NCBI RefSeq assembly: GCF_003116035.1
Contig: NZ_LGQW01000015.1
Coordinates: 6,766,555-6,829,760 of the forward strand
Direction: 5' to 3'
Length of the DNA stretch: 63,206 nucleotides
Source: Azospirillum sp. TSH64
GTDB taxonomy: Bacteria > Pseudomonadota > Alphaproteobacteria > Azospirillales > Azospirillaceae
Of this stretch, positions 34,839-43,507 are shown in pieces (the stretch's first letter is position 1; each line of letters opens with the position of its first letter). The notes beneath the pieces were generated by a model, which was not told the origin of the DNA, ran no database searches, and worked only from the letters and a program-made list of their open reading frames with translations. A program made the translations under genes and the position numbers.

Positions 34839-36014
34839 TCAACGCCGCCAGAACAGCAGCCCCTTGCGCTTCTTGGGCGGCTCGGGTTCCGGCTCCGGTT
34901 CCTTGGCTTCGGGCTCCTCGTCGAAGGAGAAGGCGTCGGCGCTGACCGGCGGGGTGTCGTCGGCTGCGGCTTCATCCTCGAAAGCCTTGAACGGGTCTTC
35001 GTCCTCAGCCGTCTCCGTCTCAGCCGCCCCGTCCTCCGGATCGTCCGCAGTTCCGGTCGCGCTTTGCTCCGTTTCGGACGAATCCTCGTCGGTGTCGAAG
35101 GCCGCGAACGGATCGTCGGACCCGAAGGGATCCTCTTCGCCGGGCTCCTTTTCCTTCTCGTCCTCGTCGAAGCTGAAGGGATCCGTGCCGCTCGCCGTTT
35201 CCCCAGTGTTGCCGGAACCGAACGGATCCTCCGCAGCTGTTTCAGCATCGTCATCGTCGCCGAAGCTGAACGGGTCTTTTCCGCTTTCGTCGTCGCCGAA
35301 GCTGAAGGGATCGGAACCGCCCCCCTCTTCGTCGTCATCGCCGAAACTGAACGGGTTGTCGTCCGACGCGGCCTCGTCGTCATCGGTGGCCGACGACCCG
35401 CCGGAGGCCCGCATCTCCTCCTTGAATTGCTCCAGTTCGGCGCGGAAGCGCTCCTCCGCCTCGGACCAGCGCGCCCGTTCGGCCTCAAGCGCCTCCAGCA
35501 ATTCCTCTTCGCGGGCACGCGCCTTGGCGCGCTCCTCGTCGAGGGCGCGGATCAATTCGTCCTGGCGGTCGATCATCGTCTCGTGACGCTCGTCGAGCGT
35601 GGCGATGACCTCGCGGACATACTGCTCGAACGCCTGGAACTGGAGGGCGAGAACATCGCTGTCGCCGTCCGCCGCGGCTGCGGCCCGGGCCGCGGCAGCC
35701 TTGGCGGCCTTCCCCTTGGGGGCCGGTGCGGGCGTTTCCGCCGGTGTTGATGTCGATTTTGAAACAGAAGCGACCCGAGCCGCCTGCTGCGCCGGGCCGT
35801 CGCCGAGCCAGCGCGCCACCAGGATGTAGGAGACCTGCAACTCCTCGGATATCCGCCGATAACTCCAGCCCTGCGCCCGCAGGCGCTCGGCCATCTTCTG
35901 GCGGTCCACCTCATCGCGCGAGCTTGGGGCTTGGTCGGGGAGCTTGCGGCCACCGTCGCCGGCCTGATCGGCCGAGGACAGCACGATCAATTCCTTGAAT
36001 TTCCGATCGGTCAT
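34839..36014 (-). CDS. HTH / coiled-coil / acidic DPF-repeat protein, function unknown
   Basis: The 391-residue modular protein has a helix-turn-helix near 39-72 (MAERLRAQGWSYRRISEEL, then ARWLG), an Ala/Pro/Lys linker, a charged coiled coil at about 120-205, and an acidic region (about 210-375) built on repeated DPFSFGDDD/DNPFSFGD/DPFGS/DPFKAF motifs. It ends with a basic aromatic tail (KKRKGLLFWRR). The acidic repeats look like short linear interaction motifs in a disordered chain. I do not know a family with this order. Its place between the T6SS arm and the regulator gene suggests a regulatory or scaffold role. Confidence 0.7.
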   Translation of the reverse strand: MTDRKFKELIVLSSADQAGDGGRKLPDQAPSSRDEVDRQKMAERLRAQGWSYRRISEELQVSYILVARWLGDGPAQQAARVASVSKSTSTPAETPAPAPKGKAAKAAAARAAAAADGDSDVLALQFQAFEQYVREVIATLDERHETMIDRQDELIRALDEERAKARAREEELLEALEAERARWSEAEERFRAELEQFKEEMRASGGSSATDDDEAASDDNPFSFGDDDEEGGGSDPFSFGDDESGKDPFSFGDDDDAETAAEDPFGSGNTGETASGTDPFSFDEDEKEKEPGEEDPFGSDDPFAAFDTDEDSSETEQSATGTADDPEDGAAETETAEDEDPFKAFEDEAAADDTPPVSADAFSFDEEPEAKEPEPEPEPPKKRKGLLFWRR

Positions 36015-36155
36015 TCAGCCCCCGCGGCCACGCGCTTCAAGATTCTCCGGCCTTCCCGAGTTTCGCGGGTTTGCATCGCGGTTGTCGACGCCCAAACAGT
36101 CCTCATTGGTGCGGTCTGCGGACCGGCCGACCATTCGGTCCGGCAACTGCGGCGG

Positions 36156-37169
36156 TCAGTTGGACGAAGGCGGATTGATCGACTGGATGTGCGCGATGTA
36201 GCGCGACATGGCGGCGATTCCCTCTTCGGTCAGCTCGACGAAGACCCGCCGGCCGTCCTGATCGTCCGCCACCCGGCGGATCAGGCCACAGCCCTTGAGG
36301 TTGGAGATGCGGCGCAAGGCGGTCGTCTGGGCAACGCCGGAGGCCATGCACAGCGAGGATACCGAGATCCGCTTGCCCAGCAGGTGGTTGGTCATCAGAT
36401 CCAGCAGCATGGCCCAGCAGGGGTCCTCGAAGAGATCCTTCGGGAAGAACTTGTCGCGGCAGGCCTGCCACTGCTGGAGCGCGCGAAGCGCACGCAACCG
36501 CTCATGGTCCGATTCCGGACGGGCGGGAAGAGGTTTCTTCGCCTTGCTCATCGGAACGACGCTGAGCGCCGGCGCGGACGGCGCCGGCGTACCCGGGAAG
36601 GGGGACGGGGCCGCCGCATTGTGTCGTTCGCGCAGGGCCTTCACCGCGGCGATCATCGCCATTCCGTGCCGGTAGGCCTCATCGAGCGCCGCGTCGTGGG
36701 GCGGGGCTTCGCGCGTGGTCTGGCTGACGGACAGCGCCCGCACCAGAGCGCCGTGCAGCCGGCCGAAATCCTCCGGATCGTCCACGAAGTCGGCCACCTT
36801 GAGATGCATCGCCCGCACCACGTCACCGACCTGGGCGCCGGACGCCAGGATGATGAACTGGACGGAACGGCTGCCGATGGAGGACTGCATGCGCTCGACA
36901 AGCGCCAGCCCGTCGAAATGCGGCATCACCATCTGGACGACGACGACACCGATGGAGGAGTCGGCCTCCAGAGTGTCGAGCGCCTGGACGATGTCGCTGG
37001 TCACCTGGATGCGGTGGCCGTTGCGCAGGAAACTTTCTCGCACGCGGTCGGCCGCGGGGAGGTTCTGTCCGACGACCAATATGGAAGGACCCGGTGCAAC
37101 AAGCTCCGTGCTGGTCTCCACCGGTCGGATCGGCCACGTCAACGGTCGCTCGATTTCGATCCGCATCAT
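36156..37169 (-). CDS. MarR-type regulator with N-terminal pseudo-receiver domain
   Basis: The 337-residue protein has a receiver-like domain (residues 28-145) and a C-terminal winged helix (ISVSSLCMASGVAQTTALRRISNL, then GLIRRVADDQDGRRVFVELTEEG). The receiver lacks its catalytic residues: the acidic pair after strand 1 is Gly-Gln (34-35), the phospho-acceptor Asp is Gln79 in QMVMP, and the conserved Lys is Asp131. It should therefore not be phosphorylated in the usual way. The linker (about 155-220) is Ala/Pro-rich. The start is one of two adjacent Met codons behind AGAGGG. Repeated motifs lie just upstream, so autoregulation is likely. Confidence 0.85.
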   Translation of the reverse strand: MMRIEIERPLTWPIRPVETSTELVAPGPSILVVGQNLPAADRVRESFLRNGHRIQVTSDIVQALDTLEADSSIGVVVVQMVMPHFDGLALVERMQSSIGSRSVQFIILASGAQVGDVVRAMHLKVADFVDDPEDFGRLHGALVRALSVSQTTREAPPHDAALDEAYRHGMAMIAAVKALRERHNAAAPSPFPGTPAPSAPALSVVPMSKAKKPLPARPESDHERLRALRALQQWQACRDKFFPKDLFEDPCWAMLLDLMTNHLLGKRISVSSLCMASGVAQTTALRRISNLKGCGLIRRVADDQDGRRVFVELTEEGIAAMSRYIAHIQSINPPSSN

Positions 37170-37602
37170 CCTACCCTCTGGGTTGCGATGTAGCTATGCC
37201 CATAGTAGGTACCACAACGGGCGGCGGCGTGAAAAGAAGCGATGTAGCACGTATGGGCATAAACTTCCGTGATCTCCCAAATTTGCGAAGACAATGCTGT
37301 GACACGACTCGCGCTTATTCGATGGGGTGGCGCAATTACCCCCGCAATTGTCATGTTACAGCTTAGAAATATTAGATTGTTCTTGAAGGAAGCGAAGCTA
37401 TCGCTCAGATTGTGGAGATATTACTTAGGTCATATGCACACTAAATGAATGTCGGCCCCGGCCACTGCACGCCGGACGCGTCCACTCTGGACCCGTCTCG
37501 TCCGCGAGCCCGGTTGATTTGCGTTAAGGTCGGCTGAATCCGAGTTCCAGGCCCGGCAGCAAATCCGAGCAGACAAATCTGCGATCAGCCAAGCGACCGA
37601 CA
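37170..37602. promoter_or_regulatory. 433-bp divergent intergenic region
   Basis: No gene is seen. This is among the most AT-rich stretches of the window, especially 37260-37445. It must hold the promoters of the pseudo-receiver regulator (minus) and of the sensor/MFS/ATP-grasp operon (plus). The clearest element is the repeated operator-like motif at 37185-37261, listed separately. Confidence 0.6.
37185..37261. promoter_or_regulatory. Paired operator-like motif upstream of the MarR-type regulator
   Basis: The 10-mer GCGATGTAGC occurs at 37185-37194 and again at 37239-37248, 54 bp apart. Each copy is followed by a 10-mer that is the reverse complement of the other: TATGCCCATA at 37195-37204 and TATGGGCATA at 37252-37261. 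The first lies within a CTATG-CC-CATAG imperfect palindrome. The pair sits 16-92 bp upstream of the regulator start codon, the position expected for an autoregulatory operator. Confidence 0.55.
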
Positions 37603-38379
37603 ATGCGATTGACCCTGTCGACCAAGATCATGCTCCTGCTTCAGGTGGCGCTCTGCTTCGCGCTCGCCTCGACCGCGGTGCTCTCGTATCTCAAAATGGA
37701 GCGCATGGTGGAGGAGACGGTGGCTTCGCGCTTCCGGGTCGTTGCCCATGGGTTGTCGAGCGAGGTCGAAGGTGCGGTGAGCCTCGGCGTTGCGCTGAAC
37801 GCGTTGCGCAACCTCGACGAAATGATCCAGCGCGCCCTGGTGCGTGACCTCCAGATCACCGGGCTGATGCTGTTCAATGACAAGGGCGAGGTGCTGGGCG
37901 CGGCCGGCGGCAGTGCGGTCCGGGGCACGCTGCCCGACAACTGGCTCGCGGCCTTCCAACGCGACGGCAAGACCGACCGGGGGGCGAAGATCGTCGACGG
38001 TGGCTCACAGGTGCTGCTGCTCAGCATCGGCAACGCCTATGGCGGCGTCGCCGGCGGCGTCGCGCTCACCTATTCCCTGGACGCCTTGCGCGCGGGCATC
38101 CGCGGCACGATCCCGGAACTGGCGATTTCCGGCGCGATCAACCTCGCCACCTGCTACGTCATCAGCCTGATCGTCGTCTGGCTGGTCATGCGGCGCCTTC
38201 AGCGGTCCCTGCGGGAGGCGGCGGTCATCGTCGAGGCCGCGACCGACGGCGGGCGGCCGGTCGTTCCGCCGGAGATCGCGGCGTTCGCCCCGGGACTTGC
38301 CGGCTTCGTGGAGCGCGTGTCCGCGCGCCGCCGGCAGGGCATGGACGAGCGCAAGGCGGCGCCGGTGGAGGTCGCCTGA
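37603..38379 (+). CDS. Sensor-like membrane protein, first gene of the MFS/ATP-grasp module
   Basis: The 258-residue protein has TM1 at about 8-28, a periplasmic region with ITGLMLFNDKGEVLGAAGG (PAS/Cache-like) near residues 85-105, TM2 near 175-197, and a cytoplasmic tail of about 60 residues. There is no output domain. It has the same length, topology and genomic partner type as the protein at 17436. The stop overlaps the next start (TGATG). A ligand-sensing subunit acting with the downstream sensor-MFS protein is the simplest reading. Confidence 0.65.
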   Translation: MRLTLSTKIMLLLQVALCFALASTAVLSYLKMERMVEETVASRFRVVAHGLSSEVEGAVSLGVALNALRNLDEMIQRALVRDLQITGLMLFNDKGEVLGAAGGSAVRGTLPDNWLAAFQRDGKTDRGAKIVDGGSQVLLLSIGNAYGGVAGGVALTYSLDALRAGIRGTIPELAISGAINLATCYVISLIVVWLVMRRLQRSLREAAVIVEAATDGGRPVVPPEIAAFAPGLAGFVERVSARRRQGMDERKAAPVEVA

Positions 38380-40379
38380 TGGAACTCACCTTCATCAAGC
38401 GGCTGAACTGGCTGCTCACCGGCCTCGTGTCGGTTCTCATGCTGGTCAGCCTTGTCGTCCAGACCTCCCATTTCAACACGCTCTTCCGTCCCCAGGCGGA
38501 GCCGGAGCTGGCGCGCAAGGCGGAGGTCGTCGGCAGCTACATCGTCGCGCAGATCGACCGGGCGGTGTCGCTGGGCTTCGAGGTGGAGAAGCTCAACGGG
38601 GTCGACGAAATCCTCGCCGACGCCCTCGCGGTCAATCCGGACGTCAACTACATCGCTCTGATGGTCGGCGACAGGATCGCCGCATTCGCCGGCGCCCCGG
38701 ATGCGCGGGCCGGCGACCTGCTGGCGGCGCGCGACGCCGACGGCGCGGTGGCCGGGCGTTACATCGATGCCGCATTGACCGTCGGCGGCGGTGTGCCGGC
38801 GCTCCTGCATGTCGGCGTTCCTGCCGGGTCGGTCGAAGCGGCGCTCAACGACATCGTCTTCGATCTCGGGTCGGTGCTGATCGTCGCCATCCTTCTGAAC
38901 ATCGAAATCCTGCTGCTGGTGGTCGGCAGTTCGGTGACGGCACCGCTTCAGCGGGTCGGCGACGTTCTCAAGGAGGGTGCCGAGGGCAGGCTGACCTTGC
39001 GGACCGGGCTGCGCGGGCGCGACGAGGTGGGGCATCTCGGCCGTGCCATAGACCGCGCGCTCGACGTGATGCGCGATGCGGAGGGGGCCGCCCCGCTTCA
39101 GCCGGGAGAAAAAGCCGAAACGCGCGCCGCCGCCGGCGACCGCATCGTGACGATGCAGAGGATCAGCGAGCTGCGTTTCGCCATCTTCGTCTTCGCCCTG
39201 GCGGAGGAACTGACCCGCACCTTCCTGTCCGTCTATATCAAGGATCTCTTCGAGCCGGTGCCCGGCCTCAGCAAGGAGCTGGTGATCGGCGCGCCCATCG
39301 CGCTGTTCATGCTGCTCTGGGCCGTCGCCCAGCCGATTGCCGGCAACGTGTCGGAGCGCCGGGGCCGCCGCACCGTTTTCCTTGCCGGCGCGGTGTTCTC
39401 GGCGCTTGGGCTGCTGGGGTCCGGCCTGGCGACGGATCTCATCCAGCTCATCGTCGCCCGCTGCCTGACCGCGGTCGGCTATGCCAGTGTCTTCATCGCC
39501 GCGCAGGGCTTCGTCATCGATGCCACCGATCCGCGCCGGCGTGCTGGCGCCATCGCGCTCTATGCCGGCGGCATCCTGACGGCCGGCGTCTGCGGTCCGG
39601 CCATCGGCGGTGTCGTCGCCGACCAGATCGGCTTCCGCATGACCTTCATCGTCTCCGCGGCGCTGGCGCTGGCAGCGGCCTTGATGGCGTGGCACCTCCT
39701 GCCCCGGCATGTCGACGGCGGCAAGGCCAAGACCCGTGGGCTGCGGCTGCGCGACGTCGGCGTTTGCCTGACCAATCCGCGCTTCGTGGCGGTGACCCTG
39801 TTCAGCGCCGTGCCGGCGAAGTTCGGATTGACCGCCCTGCTGTTCTTCCTGCTGCCGCTGGCGCTGGACGACAGCGGGGTCAGCCAATCGTGGATCGGCC
39901 GCGTGCTTCTTCTCTACTGGCTGATGATGATCGTGGCGTCGCCGCTGGTGGCGCACCTGTCCGACCGTTCGGGGCGGAGAACCCCGTTCCTGGCGATCGG
40001 CGGCGTGATCGCCGCGGGGGCGGCCTATGTGCTGGCCAATTCCGGGACGCTGCCGATGACCATCACCGGCGTCGCCCTGCTCGGCCTCGCCCATGCGCTG
40101 GTCAACACTCCGCAGATGGCGCTTCTGGCGGAATCCTGCGTGCGGGAGCGTTCGACGCTCGGCGAGACCACGGTGATCGGCATGTTCCGGCTGATCGAGC
40201 GCATGGGGTCGGTGATAGCGCCGTTCCTGGCCGGCCTGTTCCTCGCCTATTACGGCTACCACGGCGCCATGAAGGGCATCGGCATCGTGCTGGCCGCCTG
40301 TGTCGCCGCCCAGCTTCTCCTGCTGGCCGCCACCGGCGGGCGGCCCTCCGCTGACCTCCCCCAGAAGGACCCGGCATGA
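38379..40379 (+). CDS. Sensor-HAMP region fused to an MFS transporter
   Basis: The 666-residue protein has TM1 near 12-30, a periplasmic sensor region (NYIALMVGDRIAAFAG), TM2 near 165-190, a HAMP-like segment (VTAPLQRVGDVLKEGAEGRLTLRTG, DEVGHLGRAID), and from about residue 265 a complete 12-TM major facilitator. MFS motif A occurs twice, as GNVSERRGRR and HLSDRSGRR. The fusion implies that periplasmic ligand sensing gates or reports on transport. The substrate is unknown. Start and stop overlap both neighbours, so the module is co-translated. Confidence 0.8.
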   Translation: MELTFIKRLNWLLTGLVSVLMLVSLVVQTSHFNTLFRPQAEPELARKAEVVGSYIVAQIDRAVSLGFEVEKLNGVDEILADALAVNPDVNYIALMVGDRIAAFAGAPDARAGDLLAARDADGAVAGRYIDAALTVGGGVPALLHVGVPAGSVEAALNDIVFDLGSVLIVAILLNIEILLLVVGSSVTAPLQRVGDVLKEGAEGRLTLRTGLRGRDEVGHLGRAIDRALDVMRDAEGAAPLQPGEKAETRAAAGDRIVTMQRISELRFAIFVFALAEELTRTFLSVYIKDLFEPVPGLSKELVIGAPIALFMLLWAVAQPIAGNVSERRGRRTVFLAGAVFSALGLLGSGLATDLIQLIVARCLTAVGYASVFIAAQGFVIDATDPRRRAGAIALYAGGILTAGVCGPAIGGVVADQIGFRMTFIVSAALALAAALMAWHLLPRHVDGGKAKTRGLRLRDVGVCLTNPRFVAVTLFSAVPAKFGLTALLFFLLPLALDDSGVSQSWIGRVLLLYWLMMIVASPLVAHLSDRSGRRTPFLAIGGVIAAGAAYVLANSGTLPMTITGVALLGLAHALVNTPQMALLAESCVRERSTLGETTVIGMFRLIERMGSVIAPFLAGLFLAYYGYHGAMKGIGIVLAACVAAQLLLLAATGGRPSADLPQKDPA

Positions 40380-41443
40380 CCTCCGTGACCCGACGCTCGC
40401 TGCTCCTCGGCTCCGCCGGCGCGCTCCTGGCATCCGGCCCGGCCGCAGCCGCCATGGCGGGTAGCCCGGCGGGAGCCCCGACGCCCAATCCGGTCACGGC
40501 CGGGCGCGGCAACCGGCCGGCCAACATCATCGTGCTGACGCCGCGCAAGGATGTCGGCGACGTGCTCGGATTCCGCGATCTGCTCGAATCCATGGGCATG
40601 CAGGCGAAGATCGACGTGCGCGAGGTGCAGCAGGCGTCCGCGGTGGCCGGCATGCTGCCGGACATCCGCGCCGCCCGCCCCGACCTCGTGCTCACCGTCT
40701 TCACGCCGCTGACGCTGGCGACCGTCGGCCGCTACGACGATCCCGATCCCTCGAAGTTCCTGACGGATGTGCCGGTGGTCTTCACCTCCGTCACCGACCC
40801 GGTCGCCTCGCGCATCGTCCGTTCGTTGGAGCAGCCGGGCCGGGCGGTGACCGGCACCCGCCACATCGCCCCGGTGGCGGTCCAGTTGAAGACGATGCTG
40901 GCCTACCGGCGCTGGAAGAAGATCGCGGCGGTCTACAATCCGGCCGAAGAGAACATGGTCGTCGCCGTCCGCGACCTGAAGGAGGAGGCGGCCCGCCAGG
41001 GGGTTGAGATCATCGACGGCGCGGTTCCGCGTGATGGATCCGGCAGGCCCAATCCCGACGCCATTCCCGACCTGATCCGTGACGTGGCGCGGGCCGGGGC
41101 GGAACTGGTCTATATCGGTCCGGACACGCTGGTGGCGTCGAACAACAGCCAGGCGGTGGCCGACGCGGCTCTGGCCAACAATGTCGCCACCTTCTGTTCC
41201 ACCGAACTGCCGATCCGCCGCTCCGGCCTGCTGATGGGCTTGGTGAGCCCGGCGGTCAATGTCGGCCGCTTCGCCGGGCTGAAGGCCTACGACATCCTGA
41301 GCGGAGCCAAGCCGGCCACCGCGATACCGGTGGAGACGCTGAACCGCTTCTCCCTGCTGCTGCGCATCAACACCGCCAAGCGTCTCGACCTTTACCCGCC
41401 GATGCGTCTGCTCAACATCGCCGAAATCGTCAAGGATGCCTGA
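40376..41443 (+). CDS. ABC_sub_bind (PF04392-type) periplasmic binding protein
   Basis: The 355-residue protein has an N-terminal RR-containing signal (TRRSLLLGSAGALLAS), possibly Tat-type. The body shows the uncharacterised ABC-transporter substrate-binding fold: PDLVLTVFTPLTLA, then VPVVFTSVTDPV, an IAAVYNPAEENM segment and LVYIGPDTLVASNN. No ABC ATPase or permease is encoded nearby in this orientation, so it may present a ligand to the adjacent sensor or sensor-MFS proteins. The start overlaps the MFS stop (ATGA) and the end overlaps the GNAT gene. Confidence 0.82.
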   Translation: MTSVTRRSLLLGSAGALLASGPAAAAMAGSPAGAPTPNPVTAGRGNRPANIIVLTPRKDVGDVLGFRDLLESMGMQAKIDVREVQQASAVAGMLPDIRAARPDLVLTVFTPLTLATVGRYDDPDPSKFLTDVPVVFTSVTDPVASRIVRSLEQPGRAVTGTRHIAPVAVQLKTMLAYRRWKKIAAVYNPAEENMVVAVRDLKEEAARQGVEIIDGAVPRDGSGRPNPDAIPDLIRDVARAGAELVYIGPDTLVASNNSQAVADAALANNVATFCSTELPIRRSGLLMGLVSPAVNVGRFAGLKAYDILSGAKPATAIPVETLNRFSLLLRINTAKRLDLYPPMRLLNIAEIVKDA

Positions 41444-42242
41444 CATGCCGGTCGTGTCCTCACCGTCCCAGACCCTCCACCAAGGCATTCTGAGCCTGTG
41501 CAGCGGACAGCCTTCCGGCATTCCCTACCGCGTGCGTTTCCTCGACGCCGACGATCTTCCGGCGCTGGAGCGGTTCCGCGCCTTCATCTTCGGCAACCTT
41601 CCGGACATCGACGCCTATTTCCCCGAAACGCCGGAATTCTCCGGCCTGCATATGGCTGAGCGCGGCGTCACGCTCGGTCTGGAGACGCACGGCGCACCGG
41701 GCGGCGACCGCCTCATCGGCTGCGCCGTTCTCGGCCTGCCGCAACCGGGGATGCCGGCCTTCGCCGATGATCTGCCGGGCGGGGGCCCCGACGTGACGGC
41801 GACCGCCCACATGTCGAGCTGCATGGTGCATACCGACTTCCGGGGCAACGGGCTCCAGCGCCTTCTGGTGACCATGCGCACGCTCTACGCACTGGGAGCC
41901 GGCCGGCCGCACCTGCTGAGCCGGGTGGCGCTGTCCAACCCGGTCAGCCTCTCCAACATGCTGGCGTCCGGCTTCACCGCCCGCCGCATCCTGGTGATGC
42001 ACAGCGGCCGCCTGCGCTACCTGCTGCACCGCGACATGCAGGCGCCGCCGCCGGCCTTCGAGCCCGGAACCGACCGTGCCCTGCGCGTCGCGGACCATGC
42101 GGCGCAGAACGCCGCCTTCGAGGCGGGGCTGGTCGGGCGCACCGTCACCTTCTGCGGCGACGAGCCCTTCATGATCTACGCCCGCCCGGCTGCCGCCGCC
42201 CGCCGCGCGACCGCTCCTGCCGAACTGGAGGCCATCCCATGA
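41436..42242 (+). CDS. GNAT family acetyltransferase-like protein
   Basis: The 268-residue protein has a GNAT core. A LIGCAVLGLPQPG strand is followed by TAHMSSCMVHTDFRGNGLQRLLV, where the RGNGL loop is the acetyl-CoA pyrophosphate site, and ALSNPVSLSNMLASGF matches motif B. It probably acylates an amine of a small molecule or amino acid. Start may be the ATG at 41436 or at 41445. It overlaps both neighbours and precedes an ATP-grasp ligase, so a two-step modification of one metabolite is plausible. Confidence 0.75.
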   Translation: MPDMPVVSSPSQTLHQGILSLCSGQPSGIPYRVRFLDADDLPALERFRAFIFGNLPDIDAYFPETPEFSGLHMAERGVTLGLETHGAPGGDRLIGCAVLGLPQPGMPAFADDLPGGGPDVTATAHMSSCMVHTDFRGNGLQRLLVTMRTLYALGAGRPHLLSRVALSNPVSLSNMLASGFTARRILVMHSGRLRYLLHRDMQAPPPAFEPGTDRALRVADHAAQNAAFEAGLVGRTVTFCGDEPFMIYARPAAAARRATAPAELEAIP

Positions 42243-43480
42243 AGACAGCGATCGTCGTCGATCCCTACTCGACCGGACATCTGCTCGCTCCCCGGCTGCG
42301 CGCGCGCGGTTACCGCGTGATCGCGGTGCAGAGCCGTCCCGATCTCGCGCCCTCGCTGCTTCTCAGCTATGTTCCCGGCGACTTCGACGAGTTGGTCCTG
42401 TTCGACGGTGACCTCCCGGCCCTGGCCGAGCGGATGCGCGCGCACAGCCCCTCCTTCGTGCTGCCGGGCAACGAGTCCGCCGTGGAACTGGCCGACGCTC
42501 TCGGTGCGGCGCTGGGCACGCCGGGCAACACGCCCAAGCTGACGGCGGCGCGGCGCAACAAATACATGATGATCGAGCGGCTGGGTGCCGCAGGCCTGCT
42601 GACGGCCCGGCAGACCATGGTGGAGTCGGGGGCGGAGGCGGTGGACTGGGCGGCCGGCGCCGGCTGGCCGGTGGTCGCCAAGCCGCTCGACAGCGCGTCA
42701 ACCGACCATGTCTATTTCTGCGACGGCGCTCCGGCGTTGCGGGAGGCCGTGGAGTCGATCCTCTCCAGCCGCAATTTCTGCGGCACGCCGAACCGGCGCG
42801 CGCTGGTGCAGACCTATCTCGACGGCGATGAATATGTGGTCAACACGGTGAGCCGCAATGGCCGGCACTATGTCTGCGACGTGCTGCAGTCGGCCAAGCG
42901 CACGCTGAACGGCTCGCCTTTCGTTTACGACTACTACCGCCTGCTGCCGCCGGACGATGAGCGGTCCGTCCAGCTCATGTCCTACATCCGGCGCACGCTC
43001 GACGCGCTGGAGATCACCGACGGCGCCGCCCATGCCGAAGTGCGGCTGACCTCCCGCGGGCCGGCGCTGGTGGAGATCGCCGCACGGGCCATGGGGCCGG
43101 CGGGATCGACCACCGCGATAGGTCACGGCACCGGCCATGACCAGGTGGATTTGCTGGTCGAGGCCTTCGACAGCGGGGTCTGCCCCGGTGGTGCCGATGG
43201 GCATTACCGCTTCCTGGCCGACGCCATGGTGCTCTACCTGCCGGTGCTGGTCTCCGGCCGTGTGGAGGCGCTTCCCGACCTCAGCGTGCTGGACCGGTTC
43301 GAGAGCGTCCGCGGCTACGGCATCGTGCCGCGCATCGGTGCCCGGATCGTCCCGACGCTCGACCTGACCCAGGTGCTGGCGAAAATCTACCTCTCCCACA
43401 CCGACCGGGCCGTGTTCGAGCGCGATTGGGCGGCGATCCGTGACATGGAAGAGAGCCTGCAACCGGTCGTAACTCCCTGA
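42239..43480 (+). CDS. ATP-grasp carboxylate-amine ligase
   Basis: The 413-residue protein has a PreATP-grasp N-terminus (KTAIVVDPYSTGHLLAPRLRARG), the ATP-binding lysines in ARRNKYMMIERLG and WPVVAKPLDSAS, the hinge EYVVNTVSRNG, and the metal-binding end HAEVRLTSRGPALVEIAARAMG. It resembles ligases that join an amino acid to another carboxylate, such as BacD-type enzymes, but the substrate cannot be assigned. It is the last gene of a five-gene overlapping set. Confidence 0.85.
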   Translation: MKTAIVVDPYSTGHLLAPRLRARGYRVIAVQSRPDLAPSLLLSYVPGDFDELVLFDGDLPALAERMRAHSPSFVLPGNESAVELADALGAALGTPGNTPKLTAARRNKYMMIERLGAAGLLTARQTMVESGAEAVDWAAGAGWPVVAKPLDSASTDHVYFCDGAPALREAVESILSSRNFCGTPNRRALVQTYLDGDEYVVNTVSRNGRHYVCDVLQSAKRTLNGSPFVYDYYRLLPPDDERSVQLMSYIRRTLDALEITDGAAHAEVRLTSRGPALVEIAARAMGPAGSTTAIGHGTGHDQVDLLVEAFDSGVCPGGADGHYRFLADAMVLYLPVLVSGRVEALPDLSVLDRFESVRGYGIVPRIGARIVPTLDLTQVLAKIYLSHTDRAVFERDWAAIRDMEESLQPVVTP

Positions 43481-43507
43481 TTCAACCGACCCCGTGAGGA
43501 GGATTAG

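Noticed and set aside
34839..34900. Nuclear-localisation-like KKRK motif at the C-terminus of the acidic-repeat protein
   Set aside because: A short basic tail is common and there is no other sign of eukaryotic targeting, so no host-nucleus role is claimed.
38199..40433. 744-residue minus-strand frame opposite the sensor-MFS gene
   Set aside because: It is a shadow rich in Arg, Gly, His and Gln. The plus strand has MFS motifs and overlapping junctions with its neighbours.
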